From Hyphomicrobiales bacterium (GTDB taxonomy: Bacteria > Pseudomonadota > Alphaproteobacteria > Rhizobiales > Rhizobiaceae), in the NCBI GenBank assembly GCA_900468805.1, contig UEIF01000009.1:310001-374000 (forward strand): a stretch of DNA of 64,000 nucleotides, read 5' to 3'. Below, in pieces: positions 53,356 through 62,291 of the stretch; positions within the stretch are counted from its first letter, which is position 1; each line of letters begins with the position of its first letter. The position numbers were made by a program, and so were the translations under genes. A model generated the notes under the pieces. That model worked only from the letters and a program-made list of their open reading frames with translations, had not been told where the DNA came from and did no database searches.

Positions 53356-55630
53356 AGATCCTGACCGGAACCCCCTTGTAGCTCGGCGTGCCCGACTTGC
53401 GGTCATAGTGATCGAGCGCGATCACCGCATTCATTTCCGGATAATAGCCGGCCACCGAACCGACGGGGATATTATACTCGACAACCGTGAAACCGATGAC
53501 GGTTTTCCCACCCCCGTTGCGGGTAGCTGAGTGGATATCGATCCGGTCGCCGTCACGCAGGCCCCGTTCAGCAAGATCCTGACCGCTCATGAAGATGACG
53601 TCACGGCGGCCGAAGATACCGCGATAGCGATCGTCGAGGCCGTAGACCGTCGTGTTGTATTGGTCGTGGCTGCGTAGCGTCGTCAGCACCAGCGTCGTCG
53701 GGTCCTTCAGGCGAGGATCTTCGTCGAGACCGGGGGCGACGAGGAAGGTTGCCTTTCCGCTCGCCGTCTTCCAGACGCGGTAAGAAGCGGGAACATCGAG
53801 ACGGAAGCCGCCGCGAACGCGGACACGGCTATTGAATTCGTGAAAATCCGGGAACACCAATTCTATCTTGTCACGGATGCGGTCGTAATTGGAGATCAAC
53901 CCGCTCCAGTCGATGCTGTGTTTTGTGCCCAATGTGGCCATTGCAATGCCTGCGATGACGGCCGGCTCAGACTTCAATAACTCACCCGGCGGCTTCAGGA
54001 AGCCGCGCGAGGCATGCACCATCGACATGGAATCTTCGACCGTCACCGACTGCGGCCCTGATGCCTGCGTGTCAAGGTCGGTTCGTCCGAGGCAGGGAAG
54101 GATGATCGAGGTCTTTGCCGTCAAGAGATGCGAGCGGTTGAGCTTGGTCGCGATATGGACGGCAAGATCGAGCTTGCGCATGGCCTTGAAGGTGACGTCA
54201 GGATCGGACATGGCGACAGCCAGATTGCCGCCGAGGCAGATCAGCGCCTTCGATTCGCCTGCAGCGATCGCCTCGATGGACTCGACCGCATTATGGCCCT
54301 TCTCTGCTGGGGGACGGAAACCGAAGGCGCGTTCCATGCCGTCGAGCAGCGCTTTGTTCGGAATTTCGGTAATGCCGACAGTCCGGTCGCCCTGAACGTT
54401 GGAATGACCACGCAGAGGGCAGAGACCGGCGCCGGGGCGGCCGACATTGCCGCGCAGCATCAGGAAATTGGCAAGCTGCTGGACATTCGCCGTTCCGTTG
54501 GCGTGCTGGGTGATGCCCATGCCGTAACAGAGGATGACATTGCGGGCGCTGAGATAGACATCGACGGCGCTGTTCAGCGCCTCCATGGTGAGACCGGAGA
54601 CACTGAGGATATCGGCCCATCGCGCGGCGGCGAGATCCTCTTTCAGGGCATCGATGCCGACAGTGTGTTCGGCGATAAAGGCCCTGTCCAGAACGCCCTC
54701 GCCACCAGCGACAAGATCGGCCTCATCGCGCTCGAAGATCAGTTTCATCAGACCCTTGAGAGCTGCGAGGTCGCCACCGGTGCGGAGCTGGTGATAGGCC
54801 GATGCGATGCGTGTCGAGGAAAAGGTCACCATCTCCACCGGATTTTGCGGCGCCGCGAAACGCTCGAGCGCCCGCTCCTTCAGCGGATTGAAGACGATGA
54901 TGGGCACGCCGCGGCGCGATGCCTCATGCAAGGTCGTCATCATGCGCGGATGGTTCGTTCCGGGATTGTGGCCGAAGCTGAAGATGGCATCGGCATGATC
55001 GAAATCCTCAAGTGTCACCGTGCCCTTGCCGACACCAAGCGACAACGGCAGCCCGACGCTCGTTGCCTCATGGCACATGTTCGAACAGTCGGGGAAGTTG
55101 TTGGTGCCATAGGCGCGTACAAAAAGCTGGTAGAGGAATGCAGCTTCGTTCGAAGCACGGCCGGAGGTATAGAACTCAGCCTCGTCCGGGCTGGCGAGCT
55201 TGTTCAGCTCTGCGCCGATCAAGTTGAAGGCGTCATCCCATTCGATGGCTTCGTATTTATCCGTGGTACCGTTGTATTTCAGCGGGTGCGTCAGCCGACC
55301 CTGGTCTTCGAGCTTGTGATCGATCCATTCCCAAAGCTCCGAGACCGTATGTTCGGCAAAGAATTCCGGCGCGACACGGCGGGCAGTCGATTCCCATGTG
55401 ATCGCCTTTGCACCGTTTTCGCAAAATTCGAAGGACGAGGTGTGCTTCGGATCAGGCCATGCGCAGCCAGGACAGTCGAATCCGTCCGGCTGGTTTGCCT
55501 TGAGCAGGGTCGTGCTGCCCTGCGCGACGATCTGCTGATGCTTCAGCGTTTTCGCCACCGCTTTCAGAGCATCCCAGCCGCCTGCGGGATGCCCGTATTC
55601 CTCAACACCATCAGGACGTTTGTCGCTCAT
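53327..55630 (-). CDS. FdhF/YdeP-family molybdopterin oxidoreductase
   Basis: A 767-residue molybdoenzyme of the YdeP branch of formate-dehydrogenase-like proteins. An N-terminal CPGCAWPDP replaces the full iron-sulfur motif; the molybdopterin domain contains SGRASNEAAFLYQLFVRAYGTNNFPDCSNMCHEATS, ITQHANGTANVQQLANFLMLRGNVGRPGAG and the final YYPEMNAVIALDHYDRKSGTPSYKGVPVRI. Related proteins are linked to acid or oxidant stress in enteric bacteria, but the substrate is unknown. It overlaps lacI at the 3' end and is divergent from nasT. Confidence 0.9.
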   Translation of the reverse strand: MSDKRPDGVEEYGHPAGGWDALKAVAKTLKHQQIVAQGSTTLLKANQPDGFDCPGCAWPDPKHTSSFEFCENGAKAITWESTARRVAPEFFAEHTVSELWEWIDHKLEDQGRLTHPLKYNGTTDKYEAIEWDDAFNLIGAELNKLASPDEAEFYTSGRASNEAAFLYQLFVRAYGTNNFPDCSNMCHEATSVGLPLSLGVGKGTVTLEDFDHADAIFSFGHNPGTNHPRMMTTLHEASRRGVPIIVFNPLKERALERFAAPQNPVEMVTFSSTRIASAYHQLRTGGDLAALKGLMKLIFERDEADLVAGGEGVLDRAFIAEHTVGIDALKEDLAAARWADILSVSGLTMEALNSAVDVYLSARNVILCYGMGITQHANGTANVQQLANFLMLRGNVGRPGAGLCPLRGHSNVQGDRTVGITEIPNKALLDGMERAFGFRPPAEKGHNAVESIEAIAAGESKALICLGGNLAVAMSDPDVTFKAMRKLDLAVHIATKLNRSHLLTAKTSIILPCLGRTDLDTQASGPQSVTVEDSMSMVHASRGFLKPPGELLKSEPAVIAGIAMATLGTKHSIDWSGLISNYDRIRDKIELVFPDFHEFNSRVRVRGGFRLDVPASYRVWKTASGKATFLVAPGLDEDPRLKDPTTLVLTTLRSHDQYNTTVYGLDDRYRGIFGRRDVIFMSGQDLAERGLRDGDRIDIHSATRNGGGKTVIGFTVVEYNIPVGSVAGYYPEMNAVIALDHYDRKSGTPSYKGVPVRISKSEAQAAA

Positions 55631-55879
55631 GTCAGCTCTCCGTCTTCGAGACAGCCGGACGATAACAGTGCGCGGCCGGGCGGTGCATTATACTCAGGCA
55701 TAGGTAGCGCAGCCAACGGCAAGGCGCATGGATGCCGCGATCTCTTTCGAGACCCCGGGGAAATCAGGCGGCTGCACATATATAAAGCAACAAGACCATT
55801 ATTTAGTCATTTTTACAAAATGCCTAATAAATTGCCTTTTAAGCTTGTCCGCTTTGCTGCGTTGCGTCATAAATAGCGC

Positions 55880-56467
55880 ATGAGCCGGCTCGACCTGACC
55901 ATTCTTGTGATCGATGAAAACACCATTCGCGCTTCCATCATCGAAGATGGGCTGCGGGAGGCTGGTCATGCGCGCGTAACGGTCATCCACGAGGTTCAAG
56001 GCGTGGCGAGAATCATCGATACGCTGCGGCCCGATGTCATCATCATTGATATCGAAAACCCCAATCGCGACATGATGGAGCATCTATTTCAGCTGACGCG
56101 CACCGTCGGCAGGCCGATCGCCATGTTTGTCGACCGTTCCGACACGGCCTCCATCGAAGCCGCGGTGGATGCAGGCGTCTCGGCTTACATCGTCGACGGG
56201 TTGAAGAAGGAGCGCGTCAAACCCATTCTTGATATGGCGGTCAGCCGCTTCAATGCCTTCAGCCGGCTACAGCGCGAACTTGCGGATGCCAAATCGGCTC
56301 TCGAAGAACGCAAAGTGGTGGAGCGCGCCAAAGGCATTTTGATGAAGATGCGCGGCCTGTCAGAGGAAGAGGCATTTGCACTGCTGCGCCAGACGGCGAT
56401 GAACGAGAAAAAGAAGATGTCCGACATCGCCCAGAGCGTCGTCACCGCGGCGGGGCTTTTGATGTGA
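55880..56467 (+). CDS. nasT: ANTAR-type antiterminator NasT
   Basis: A 195-residue response-regulator-like protein with a receiver domain (DEN near residue 12, D in IIIDIENPN) and a C-terminal ANTAR domain (about 130-192; ERAKGILMKMRGLSEEEAFALLRQTAMNEKKKMSDIAQSVV). NasT binds hairpins in nitrate-assimilation leader RNAs and lets polymerase pass a terminator. Without nitrate it is held by NasS. It is followed by nasS after 43 bp, and by the leader and nitrate genes, as in other proteobacteria. Confidence 0.92.
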   Translation: MSRLDLTILVIDENTIRASIIEDGLREAGHARVTVIHEVQGVARIIDTLRPDVIIIDIENPNRDMMEHLFQLTRTVGRPIAMFVDRSDTASIEAAVDAGVSAYIVDGLKKERVKPILDMAVSRFNAFSRLQRELADAKSALEERKVVERAKGILMKMRGLSEEEAFALLRQTAMNEKKKMSDIAQSVVTAAGLLM

Positions 56468-56510
56468 TGGCGGCCTCGCGTGCTGATGTCCGGAGAAAGC
56501 CGGAGTGAAT

Positions 56511-57788
56511 ATGATGACGAAAAACCTTGATCCCGGCGCCGGTCTGCCGGCCCCTGCGCGTCTCAATGGCGAAGGCCAGAGAACTCTGAGAGCCGGCTTC
56601 ATTCCGCTTGTCGATGCCTCTGTGCTGATAGTTGCCGCAGAATTCGGCTTCGCGCTGCGGGAGGGCCTGACGCTCGACCTCGTCAAGGATGTCTCCTGGG
56701 CCAATGTTCGCGACCGCCTCGCCTTCCGGCAGTTCGATATCGCCCACATGCTCTCGCCGATGCCTGTCGCCTCCATGCTCGGCCTCGGCTCCAATCCATC
56801 GCCGACGATCACGCCCTTTTCTCTCGGGCGCGGCGGAAATGCGATCACGCTTTCGACCCGCCTGTTCGATAGAATGCGGGACGCCGCCGATCTTTCCGAG
56901 ACCGCGAATGCACTAGAAAATGCCAAGGCGCTCGCAAAGGCGCTGGCAGAGATGAGAGCGCGCGGAGAGCCGTTGCCGACCTTCGGCGTCACCTATCCCT
57001 TTTCCTCGCATAATTACGAATTCCGCTACTGGCTCGCCGCCGGGGGCATCGATCCGGACAAGGACGTCAAACTCGTCGTCGTGCCGCCGCCGCTGACGTC
57101 GGATGCGCTGGCTGCCGGCGGCATCGACGGATTTTGCGTCGGCGCACCCTGGAACATGGTGGCGTCGGAGCGCGGTGTCGGGCGTATCGTCGCTGCCAAA
57201 CAGGATATCTGGCCATCTGCACCGGAAAAGGTGATCGGCATGCGCCCGGAATGGGCGGACAGCCATCCGGAAACAGTCTCCCGGCTGATCGTTGCTCTCG
57301 ACGCAGCGGCGCGCTGGTGCGACCGGCCGGAAAACCACGATGCGCTTGCCGAGGCCCTCGCGGATGCCCGCTACATCGCAGCCCCGGTTCACATCATCCG
57401 TCATGTGCTGGCCGGCGAGTTCAGCCTCGATGCAAAGGGGAACCGGCGCATCATCGATAATTACTTCATGTTCCATTCGGGCTTTGCCAATTATCCGCGC
57501 ACGAGCCAGGCACTCTGGATCTACAGCCAGATGATCCGCTGGGGTCAGGCCAAACTCGGCCTAAACCCCGCACGCGCAGCCGCCTCCGCCTATCGCCCGG
57601 ACCTCTACCGCACGGCCCTTGGCGAAGGCAGCGCACCCATCGATGCCGACGTGCGCATCGAAGGCGCGGACGAAGACGACCGTTTCATGGACGGCCATAT
57701 TTTCGATCCATCGAAACTGCCGGATTATATTGCGGGCTTTGCCGTGAAGAGCGCCTTGCGCTTCATTCCGCACGCTGATGAGACTTGA
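56511..57788 (+). CDS. nasS: Nitrate sensor NasS (NrtA-like)
   Basis: A 425-residue protein of the NrtA/CmpA binding-protein family but with no signal peptide, as expected for the cytosolic nitrate sensor NasS. Motifs include AGFIPLVDASVLIVAAEFGFA, AHMLSPMPVASMLGLG, FGVTYPFSSHNYEFRYWLAAGGIDP and GFCVGAPWN. With nitrate bound it releases NasT. The ATG is chosen for its GGAG spacing. A long hairpin follows the stop codon. Confidence 0.92.
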   Translation: MMTKNLDPGAGLPAPARLNGEGQRTLRAGFIPLVDASVLIVAAEFGFALREGLTLDLVKDVSWANVRDRLAFRQFDIAHMLSPMPVASMLGLGSNPSPTITPFSLGRGGNAITLSTRLFDRMRDAADLSETANALENAKALAKALAEMRARGEPLPTFGVTYPFSSHNYEFRYWLAAGGIDPDKDVKLVVVPPPLTSDALAAGGIDGFCVGAPWNMVASERGVGRIVAAKQDIWPSAPEKVIGMRPEWADSHPETVSRLIVALDAAARWCDRPENHDALAEALADARYIAAPVHIIRHVLAGEFSLDAKGNRRIIDNYFMFHSGFANYPRTSQALWIYSQMIRWGQAKLGLNPARAAASAYRPDLYRTALGEGSAPIDADVRIEGADEDDRFMDGHIFDPSKLPDYIAGFAVKSALRFIPHADET

Positions 57789-57790
57789 CA

Positions 57791-57826
57791 GAACTGCTGC
57801 ATTGCATAAATCGCTTGCAGCAGTTC
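57791..57826 (+). terminator. Hairpin after nasS
   Basis: A perfect 11-bp inverted repeat (GAACTGCTGCA/TGCAGCAGTTC) with a 14-base loop begins two bases after the nasS stop. It lacks a T-tract, so it could be a weak terminator or a 3' stabiliser. It separates the regulatory pair from the sigma-54-dependent nitrate operon. Confidence 0.6.
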
Positions 57827-57950
57827 CGACCCGCGACTGAGCAATCGCACAAAAGTTTTGCAGAGCGATTTCGTGCTTCCAAAAGCAGCATCGGGTGTAA
57901 GTCGAAGTAATTCCCTTTTATTTCAATGGCCTGCAGTAGCTTGAACAAAC

Positions 57951-57966
57951 TGGCACGCTGCTTGCA
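57951..57966 (+). promoter_or_regulatory. Sigma-54 (-24/-12) promoter of the nitrate operon
   Basis: TGGCAC-N5-TTGCA is a perfect match to the sigma-54 core (TGGCAC, five bases, TTGCA). Transcription would begin near 57978, which gives a leader of about 265 nt before the transporter ATG. Upstream, two inverted-repeat segments with GCAC/TGC halves (about 57845-57890) could be NtrC sites, but the match is weak. It would join nitrogen control to nitrate control. Confidence 0.85.
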
Positions 57967-58126
57967 AGACTAAAACTGCACTGGTCAAGGGCGATCGGGG
58001 CAGGATGTGCGCGATAGGCGCTCATCAGAGACACAGAGTTACCTCTTGAGCATCTGCATACGGATCGCTTGAGGCAGATGGGCCAGAAGGCCATGAATTC
58101 GGCGTCCAACGGCGGGCGCCACCAGC

Positions 58127-58193
58127 AAAGCCGCTGATCAGGATATTTCGCGCACCTCGTGCATGCGCGTCCTGACCAGCGGCTTTTTGTTTT
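58127..58193 (+). terminator. Leader attenuator for the nitrate operon
   Basis: A long stem (AAAGCCGCTG-TCAGGA with TCCTGA-CAGCGGCTTT, one base unpaired on each side) carries an inner hairpin (CGCGCA/TGCGCG) and is followed by TTGTTTT. It is a strong intrinsic terminator 49 bp before the transporter gene, inside the leader. Several smaller inverted repeats lie upstream (57997-58110), where NasT should bind. I could not identify two hexaloop ANTAR hairpins with certainty. Confidence 0.85.
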
Positions 58194-58241
58194 AACCCCC
58201 AGCGATAGATCGGCACGACCTTGTCGGGCCACGGAGAAGCC

Positions 58242-59483
58242 ATGCCTGTCATCGAGAAAGCGCAGCCCATGTCCGCCGGCGAACCAGCCAAAGCACTGTG
58301 GATCTCCACGGTCGCCTTCACTCTCTGTTTTGCCGTCTGGACGATCTTTGCGATCATCGGCATCCGCATCAAGCAGGAGCTCAACCTGAACGAAGCCGAG
58401 TTCGGATTGCTGGTCGGCACCCCGGTGCTGACCGGTTCGCTCGTGCGCATCGTCCTCGGCATCTGGACGGGACGCTACGGCGGCCGTCTTGTTTATACGC
58501 TGACGATGCTTGCCGCCGCATTGGCGACCTTTCTGCTTTCCTACGCCCACACCTACTCGCAGATGCTGATCGCCGGCCTCGGTGTCGGGCTTGCCGGCGG
58601 ATCCTTCGCGGTTGGCGTCGCCTACGTCTCGCCCTTCTTTCCGGCGGAGAAGCAGGGAACGGCGCTTGGCATCTTCGGCGCGGGCAATGTCGGCGCGGCC
58701 GTGACCAAATTCGCGGCCCCGTTCGTTCTGCTCGCCTGGGGCTGGCAGGCGGTCGCAGAGATCTGGGCCGTCTGTCTGGCGGCGATGGCAATCGTCTTCT
58801 GGTTCACCACGACCGATGATCCGGCCTTCCGTCTTCGCCGCGAACGTGGCGTTGCTTCCAAGAGCCTTGCCCAGGAATTCGCGCCGCTGCAGAACGTTCA
58901 GGTCTGGCGCTTCTCGCTCTACTATTTCTTCGCCTTCGGCGGGTTCGTCGCCCTGTCCTTGTGGCTGCCGCGCTATCTGGTCGGCGTCTATGGCTTCAAC
59001 CTGGAAACTGCAGGCATGGTCGCAGCCGCCTACTCCATCCCGGGCAGCATCTTCCGAGCCTTCGGCGGCGTGCTGTCGGACAAGAAGGGCGCGCGCAGCG
59101 TTATGTATGCGATGTTTGCCGTATCGGCCGTGGCCACCCTCATTCTTTCACTGCCGTCTGCTACCATCACGCCTGTCATTTTCATCGTCGTCATCTTCGT
59201 GCTCGGCTTCTTCATGAGCCTCGGCAAGGCTGCCGTCTACAAGCACATTCCGGCCTACTATCCCGAAAGCGTCGGAGCCGTCGGCGGCATCGTCGGGATG
59301 ATGGGCGGGCTTGGCGGCTTCATCCTTCCGATCGCCTTTGGCCTCCTCAAGGACATGACCGGCCTTTGGTCGAGCTGCTTCCTGCTGCTTTTCGCGATCG
59401 TCGCGATCTCGCTGATCTGGATGCACCTGTCGGTAAAGCAATTGTCACGCCAGGGGCACTCCGCGCCCGTGGCTGCAACCTGA
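58242..59483 (+). CDS. Nitrate/nitrite transporter (NarK/NasA family, MFS)
   Basis: A 413-residue polytopic MFS protein with both nitrate signature motifs: FGAGNVGAAVTKFAAP in helix 5 and GMMGGLGGFILP in helix 11. It imports nitrate across the inner membrane for the assimilatory enzymes downstream. The ATG with a GGAGAA site is preferred to the earlier ATG at 58221. It is the first gene behind the sigma-54 promoter and attenuator, and nirB follows after 16 bp. Confidence 0.93.
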   Translation: MPVIEKAQPMSAGEPAKALWISTVAFTLCFAVWTIFAIIGIRIKQELNLNEAEFGLLVGTPVLTGSLVRIVLGIWTGRYGGRLVYTLTMLAAALATFLLSYAHTYSQMLIAGLGVGLAGGSFAVGVAYVSPFFPAEKQGTALGIFGAGNVGAAVTKFAAPFVLLAWGWQAVAEIWAVCLAAMAIVFWFTTTDDPAFRLRRERGVASKSLAQEFAPLQNVQVWRFSLYYFFAFGGFVALSLWLPRYLVGVYGFNLETAGMVAAAYSIPGSIFRAFGGVLSDKKGARSVMYAMFAVSAVATLILSLPSATITPVIFIVVIFVLGFFMSLGKAAVYKHIPAYYPESVGAVGGIVGMMGGLGGFILPIAFGLLKDMTGLWSSCFLLLFAIVAISLIWMHLSVKQLSRQGHSAPVAAT

Positions 59484-59499
59484 CCAAGGACCTGTAAAT

Positions 59500-61950
59500 A
59501 TGACCGAAAAACTCGTCATCATCGGCAACGGCATGGCGCCCGGGCGCATGCTGGAGCACCTCTTGGAACAGGCGCCGGGCCGCTATGAAGTTACGATCTT
59601 CAACGCCGAGCCGCGCGTCAATTACGACCGCATCATGCTCTCGCCTGTCCTGTCAGGAGAAAAGGATTACGAACAGATCATCATTCACGGCGACGGCTGG
59701 TACATCAAGCACGGCATCACGCTGTACAAGGGCCACAAGATCGTCAACATCGATCGCGTCGCCAAGACCGTCACCTCCGACCACGGCGTCACCGAAAGCT
59801 ACGACAAGCTGGTGATCGCAACCGGATCAGTGCCCTTCATTATCCCTGTTCCCGGCAAGGATCTGCCGGGCGTCATCACCTACCGCGATCTCGACGACGT
59901 GCAGGCCATGCTGCTGGCAGCCCAGTCGCGCGAAAAGGCAATCGTCATCGGCGGCGGTCTGCTCGGGCTCGAAGCAGCCGCCGGCCTCGCCCAGCGCGGC
60001 ATGGATGTCACCGTACTGCACGTCATGCCAACGCTCATGGAGCGCCAGCTTGATCCCGCTGCTGGCTACCTGCTGCAGAAAGCCGTCGAGGAGCGCGGCA
60101 TCAAGGTGATCTGCAAGGCCAATACCAAGGCGATCATCGGCGACGGCAAAGTGGAGGGTATCGAGCTCGACAACGGCACGATCATTCCCGCCACGCTTGT
60201 CGTCATGGCTGTCGGCATTCGACCGAATGTCAATCTCGCCAAGGACGCCGGACTTGCCGTCAACCGCGGCATCGTCGTCGATGCCGGCATGCAGACCTCG
60301 GATGGCGATATCTACGCGCTCGGAGAATGCGCCGAGGTGGGTGGCATGGTCTATGGCCTCGTCGCGCCGCTCTACGAGATGGCCCGCGTGGCCGCCGCCC
60401 ATCTGTCCGACGACACGAAGCCGGCCTTTAAACATTCCGACACGCCGACGAAGCTCAAGGTTACCGGCATCGAACTCTACTCGATCGGCGATTTCGCCGA
60501 CGGCGACGACCGGCAGGAAATCGTACTGCGCGATGCGACTGCAGGAATCTACAAGCGCCTTGTTCTGAAGGACAACCGCATCATCGGCACGGTGCTTTAT
60601 GGCGAAACCTCGGACGGCGCCTGGTTCAACGACCTCAAGAAAAAGGCCGTCGACATCTCCGAAATGCGCGACACATTGATCTTCGGCCAGGCCTATCAGG
60701 GAGGGTCCCCGCTGGACCCTATGGCGGCCGTTGCAGCCTTGCCGGATGATGCGGAAATCTGCGGCTGCAACGGCGTCTGTAAAGGCAAGATCACGTCCAC
60801 GATCTCAGCCAAGGGACTGACATCGCTCGATGACGTGCGCGCCCATACGAAGGCCTCCGCCTCCTGCGGCTCGTGCACCGGCCTTGTCGAGCAGCTCATG
60901 TCCTTGACGCTGGGTGATGCCTATAATCCACAGGCCGTGCAGCCGATGTGCAACTGCACTGAACTCGGCCATGACGACGTGCGCCGCCTCATCAAGGCGA
61001 AGACGCTGAAGACCATTCCCGCCGTCATGCAGGAACTGGAATGGAAGACATCGGGCGGCTGCGCCAAATGTCGCCCGGCACTTAATTACTACCTCGTCTG
61101 TGACTGGCCGGACGAATATGCCGACGACTATCAGTCGCGCTTCATCAACGAACGCGTCCACGCCAACATCCAGAAGGATGGTACCTATTCCGTCGTGCCG
61201 CGCATGTGGGGCGGAGTAACCAATTCCGGCGAACTGCGCGCCATCGCCGACGTGGTCGACAAGTTCGCCATTCCGATGGTCAAGGTCACGGGCGGCCAGC
61301 GTATAGATCTGCTCGGCGTCGAGAAGGAAGACCTGCCGGCTGTCTGGGCAGATCTCGGCAAGGCCGGCTTCGTCTCCGGCCAGGCCTACGCCAAGGGCCT
61401 GCGCACGGTGAAGACCTGCGTCGGCTCCGACTGGTGCCGCTTCGGCACCCAGGATTCCACCGGGCTCGGCATCCGCATCGAGAAATTCATGTGGGGCTCC
61501 TGGACACCGGCCAAGCTGAAGATGGCAGTCTCCGGATGTCCGCGAAACTGTGCGGAAGCGACCTGCAAGGATGTCGGCGTCATCTGCGTGGATTCCGGCT
61601 TCGAGATCCATTTTGCCGGCGCCGCAGGCCTGGACATCAAGGGCACCGAGATACTCGGCCTCGTCAAGACCGAGGACGAAGCGCTCGAACATATCGTGGC
61701 ACTGACCCAAATGTACCGCGAGCAAGGGCGTTACCTTGAGCGCATCTACAAATGGGCCAAGCGTATCGGCCTTGACGAGATCCGCCGGCAGATCATGCAA
61801 GACCATGACAAGCGCCAAGCCTATTACGAGCGCTTCGTCTTTTCCCAGAAATTCGCACAGGTCGATCCCTGGTCGGAGCGTGTCTCCGGCAAGGACAAGC
61901 ACGAGTTCCGGCCGATGGCAACCATCGGCTTCAATCAGGCGGCCGAGTGA
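59500..61950 (+). CDS. nirB: Assimilatory nitrite reductase large subunit NirB
   Basis: An 816-residue enzyme with an FAD/NADH pyridine-nucleotide-disulfide oxidoreductase domain (residues 1-300; VIIGNGMAPGRMLEHLLE). Two Bfd-like [2Fe-2S] regions follow (CGCNGVCKG ... CGSCTG; CNCTELGHDD ... CAKCRPAL). The sirohaem-[4Fe-4S] domain carries CVGSDWC (C-x5-C) and CPRNC (C-x3-C). It reduces nitrite to ammonia with NAD(P)H. The gene sits between the transporter and nirD, all in one transcript. Confidence 0.95.
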   Translation: MTEKLVIIGNGMAPGRMLEHLLEQAPGRYEVTIFNAEPRVNYDRIMLSPVLSGEKDYEQIIIHGDGWYIKHGITLYKGHKIVNIDRVAKTVTSDHGVTESYDKLVIATGSVPFIIPVPGKDLPGVITYRDLDDVQAMLLAAQSREKAIVIGGGLLGLEAAAGLAQRGMDVTVLHVMPTLMERQLDPAAGYLLQKAVEERGIKVICKANTKAIIGDGKVEGIELDNGTIIPATLVVMAVGIRPNVNLAKDAGLAVNRGIVVDAGMQTSDGDIYALGECAEVGGMVYGLVAPLYEMARVAAAHLSDDTKPAFKHSDTPTKLKVTGIELYSIGDFADGDDRQEIVLRDATAGIYKRLVLKDNRIIGTVLYGETSDGAWFNDLKKKAVDISEMRDTLIFGQAYQGGSPLDPMAAVAALPDDAEICGCNGVCKGKITSTISAKGLTSLDDVRAHTKASASCGSCTGLVEQLMSLTLGDAYNPQAVQPMCNCTELGHDDVRRLIKAKTLKTIPAVMQELEWKTSGGCAKCRPALNYYLVCDWPDEYADDYQSRFINERVHANIQKDGTYSVVPRMWGGVTNSGELRAIADVVDKFAIPMVKVTGGQRIDLLGVEKEDLPAVWADLGKAGFVSGQAYAKGLRTVKTCVGSDWCRFGTQDSTGLGIRIEKFMWGSWTPAKLKMAVSGCPRNCAEATCKDVGVICVDSGFEIHFAGAAGLDIKGTEILGLVKTEDEALEHIVALTQMYREQGRYLERIYKWAKRIGLDEIRRQIMQDHDKRQAYYERFVFSQKFAQVDPWSERVSGKDKHEFRPMATIGFNQAAE

Positions 61951-61961
61951 GGAGAACCATC

Positions 61962-62291
61962 ATGAACTGGCACCCGATCGGCGACATTTCCGATATTCCG
62001 CTACGCGGCTCCCGCTGCGTGAAGACCCCGCAGATGAATATCGCCGTCTTTCGTACGAGCGAGCATGAAGTCTATGCGATCGAAAACCGCTGCCCGCACA
62101 AGGGCGGACCGCTTTCTGAAGGCATCGTGCATGGCAATGCCGTCACCTGCCCGCTGCACAACTGGGTGATTTCGCTGGAGACCGGCAAGGCGCTCGGTGC
62201 CGATAACGGCACGGTGCGCACGATCCCGCTCAAGAACGAGGGCGGCACGCTCTATATCGCGCTCGAAAGCCTGATGATGGCGGCGGAATGA
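61962..62291 (+). CDS. nirD: Assimilatory nitrite reductase small subunit NirD
   Basis: A 109-residue Rieske-type protein with the cluster ligands in NRCPHKGGPL (C-x-H) and CPLHNW (C-x2-H). It is the small partner of NirB. The ATG is 11 bp after nirB, and the stop codon overlaps the next gene (ATGA), so the nitrate reductase is coupled to it. Length is normal for NirD. Confidence 0.94.
   Translation: MNWHPIGDISDIPLRGSRCVKTPQMNIAVFRTSEHEVYAIENRCPHKGGPLSEGIVHGNAVTCPLHNWVISLETGKALGADNGTVRTIPLKNEGGTLYIALESLMMAAE

Noticed and set aside
54128..55876. A 582-codon open frame antisense to the molybdoenzyme gene
   Set aside because: It mirrors the coding strand's codon structure and gives no domain; the minus-strand YdeP-type protein is convincing.
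57978..58126. Two classic ANTAR hexaloop hairpins in the nitrate leader
   Set aside because: Several inverted repeats exist (for example GCTCA/TGAGC and CATCTGC/GCAGATG), but I could not find two stems with six-base loops having A1 and G4 by eye, so they are not claimed.
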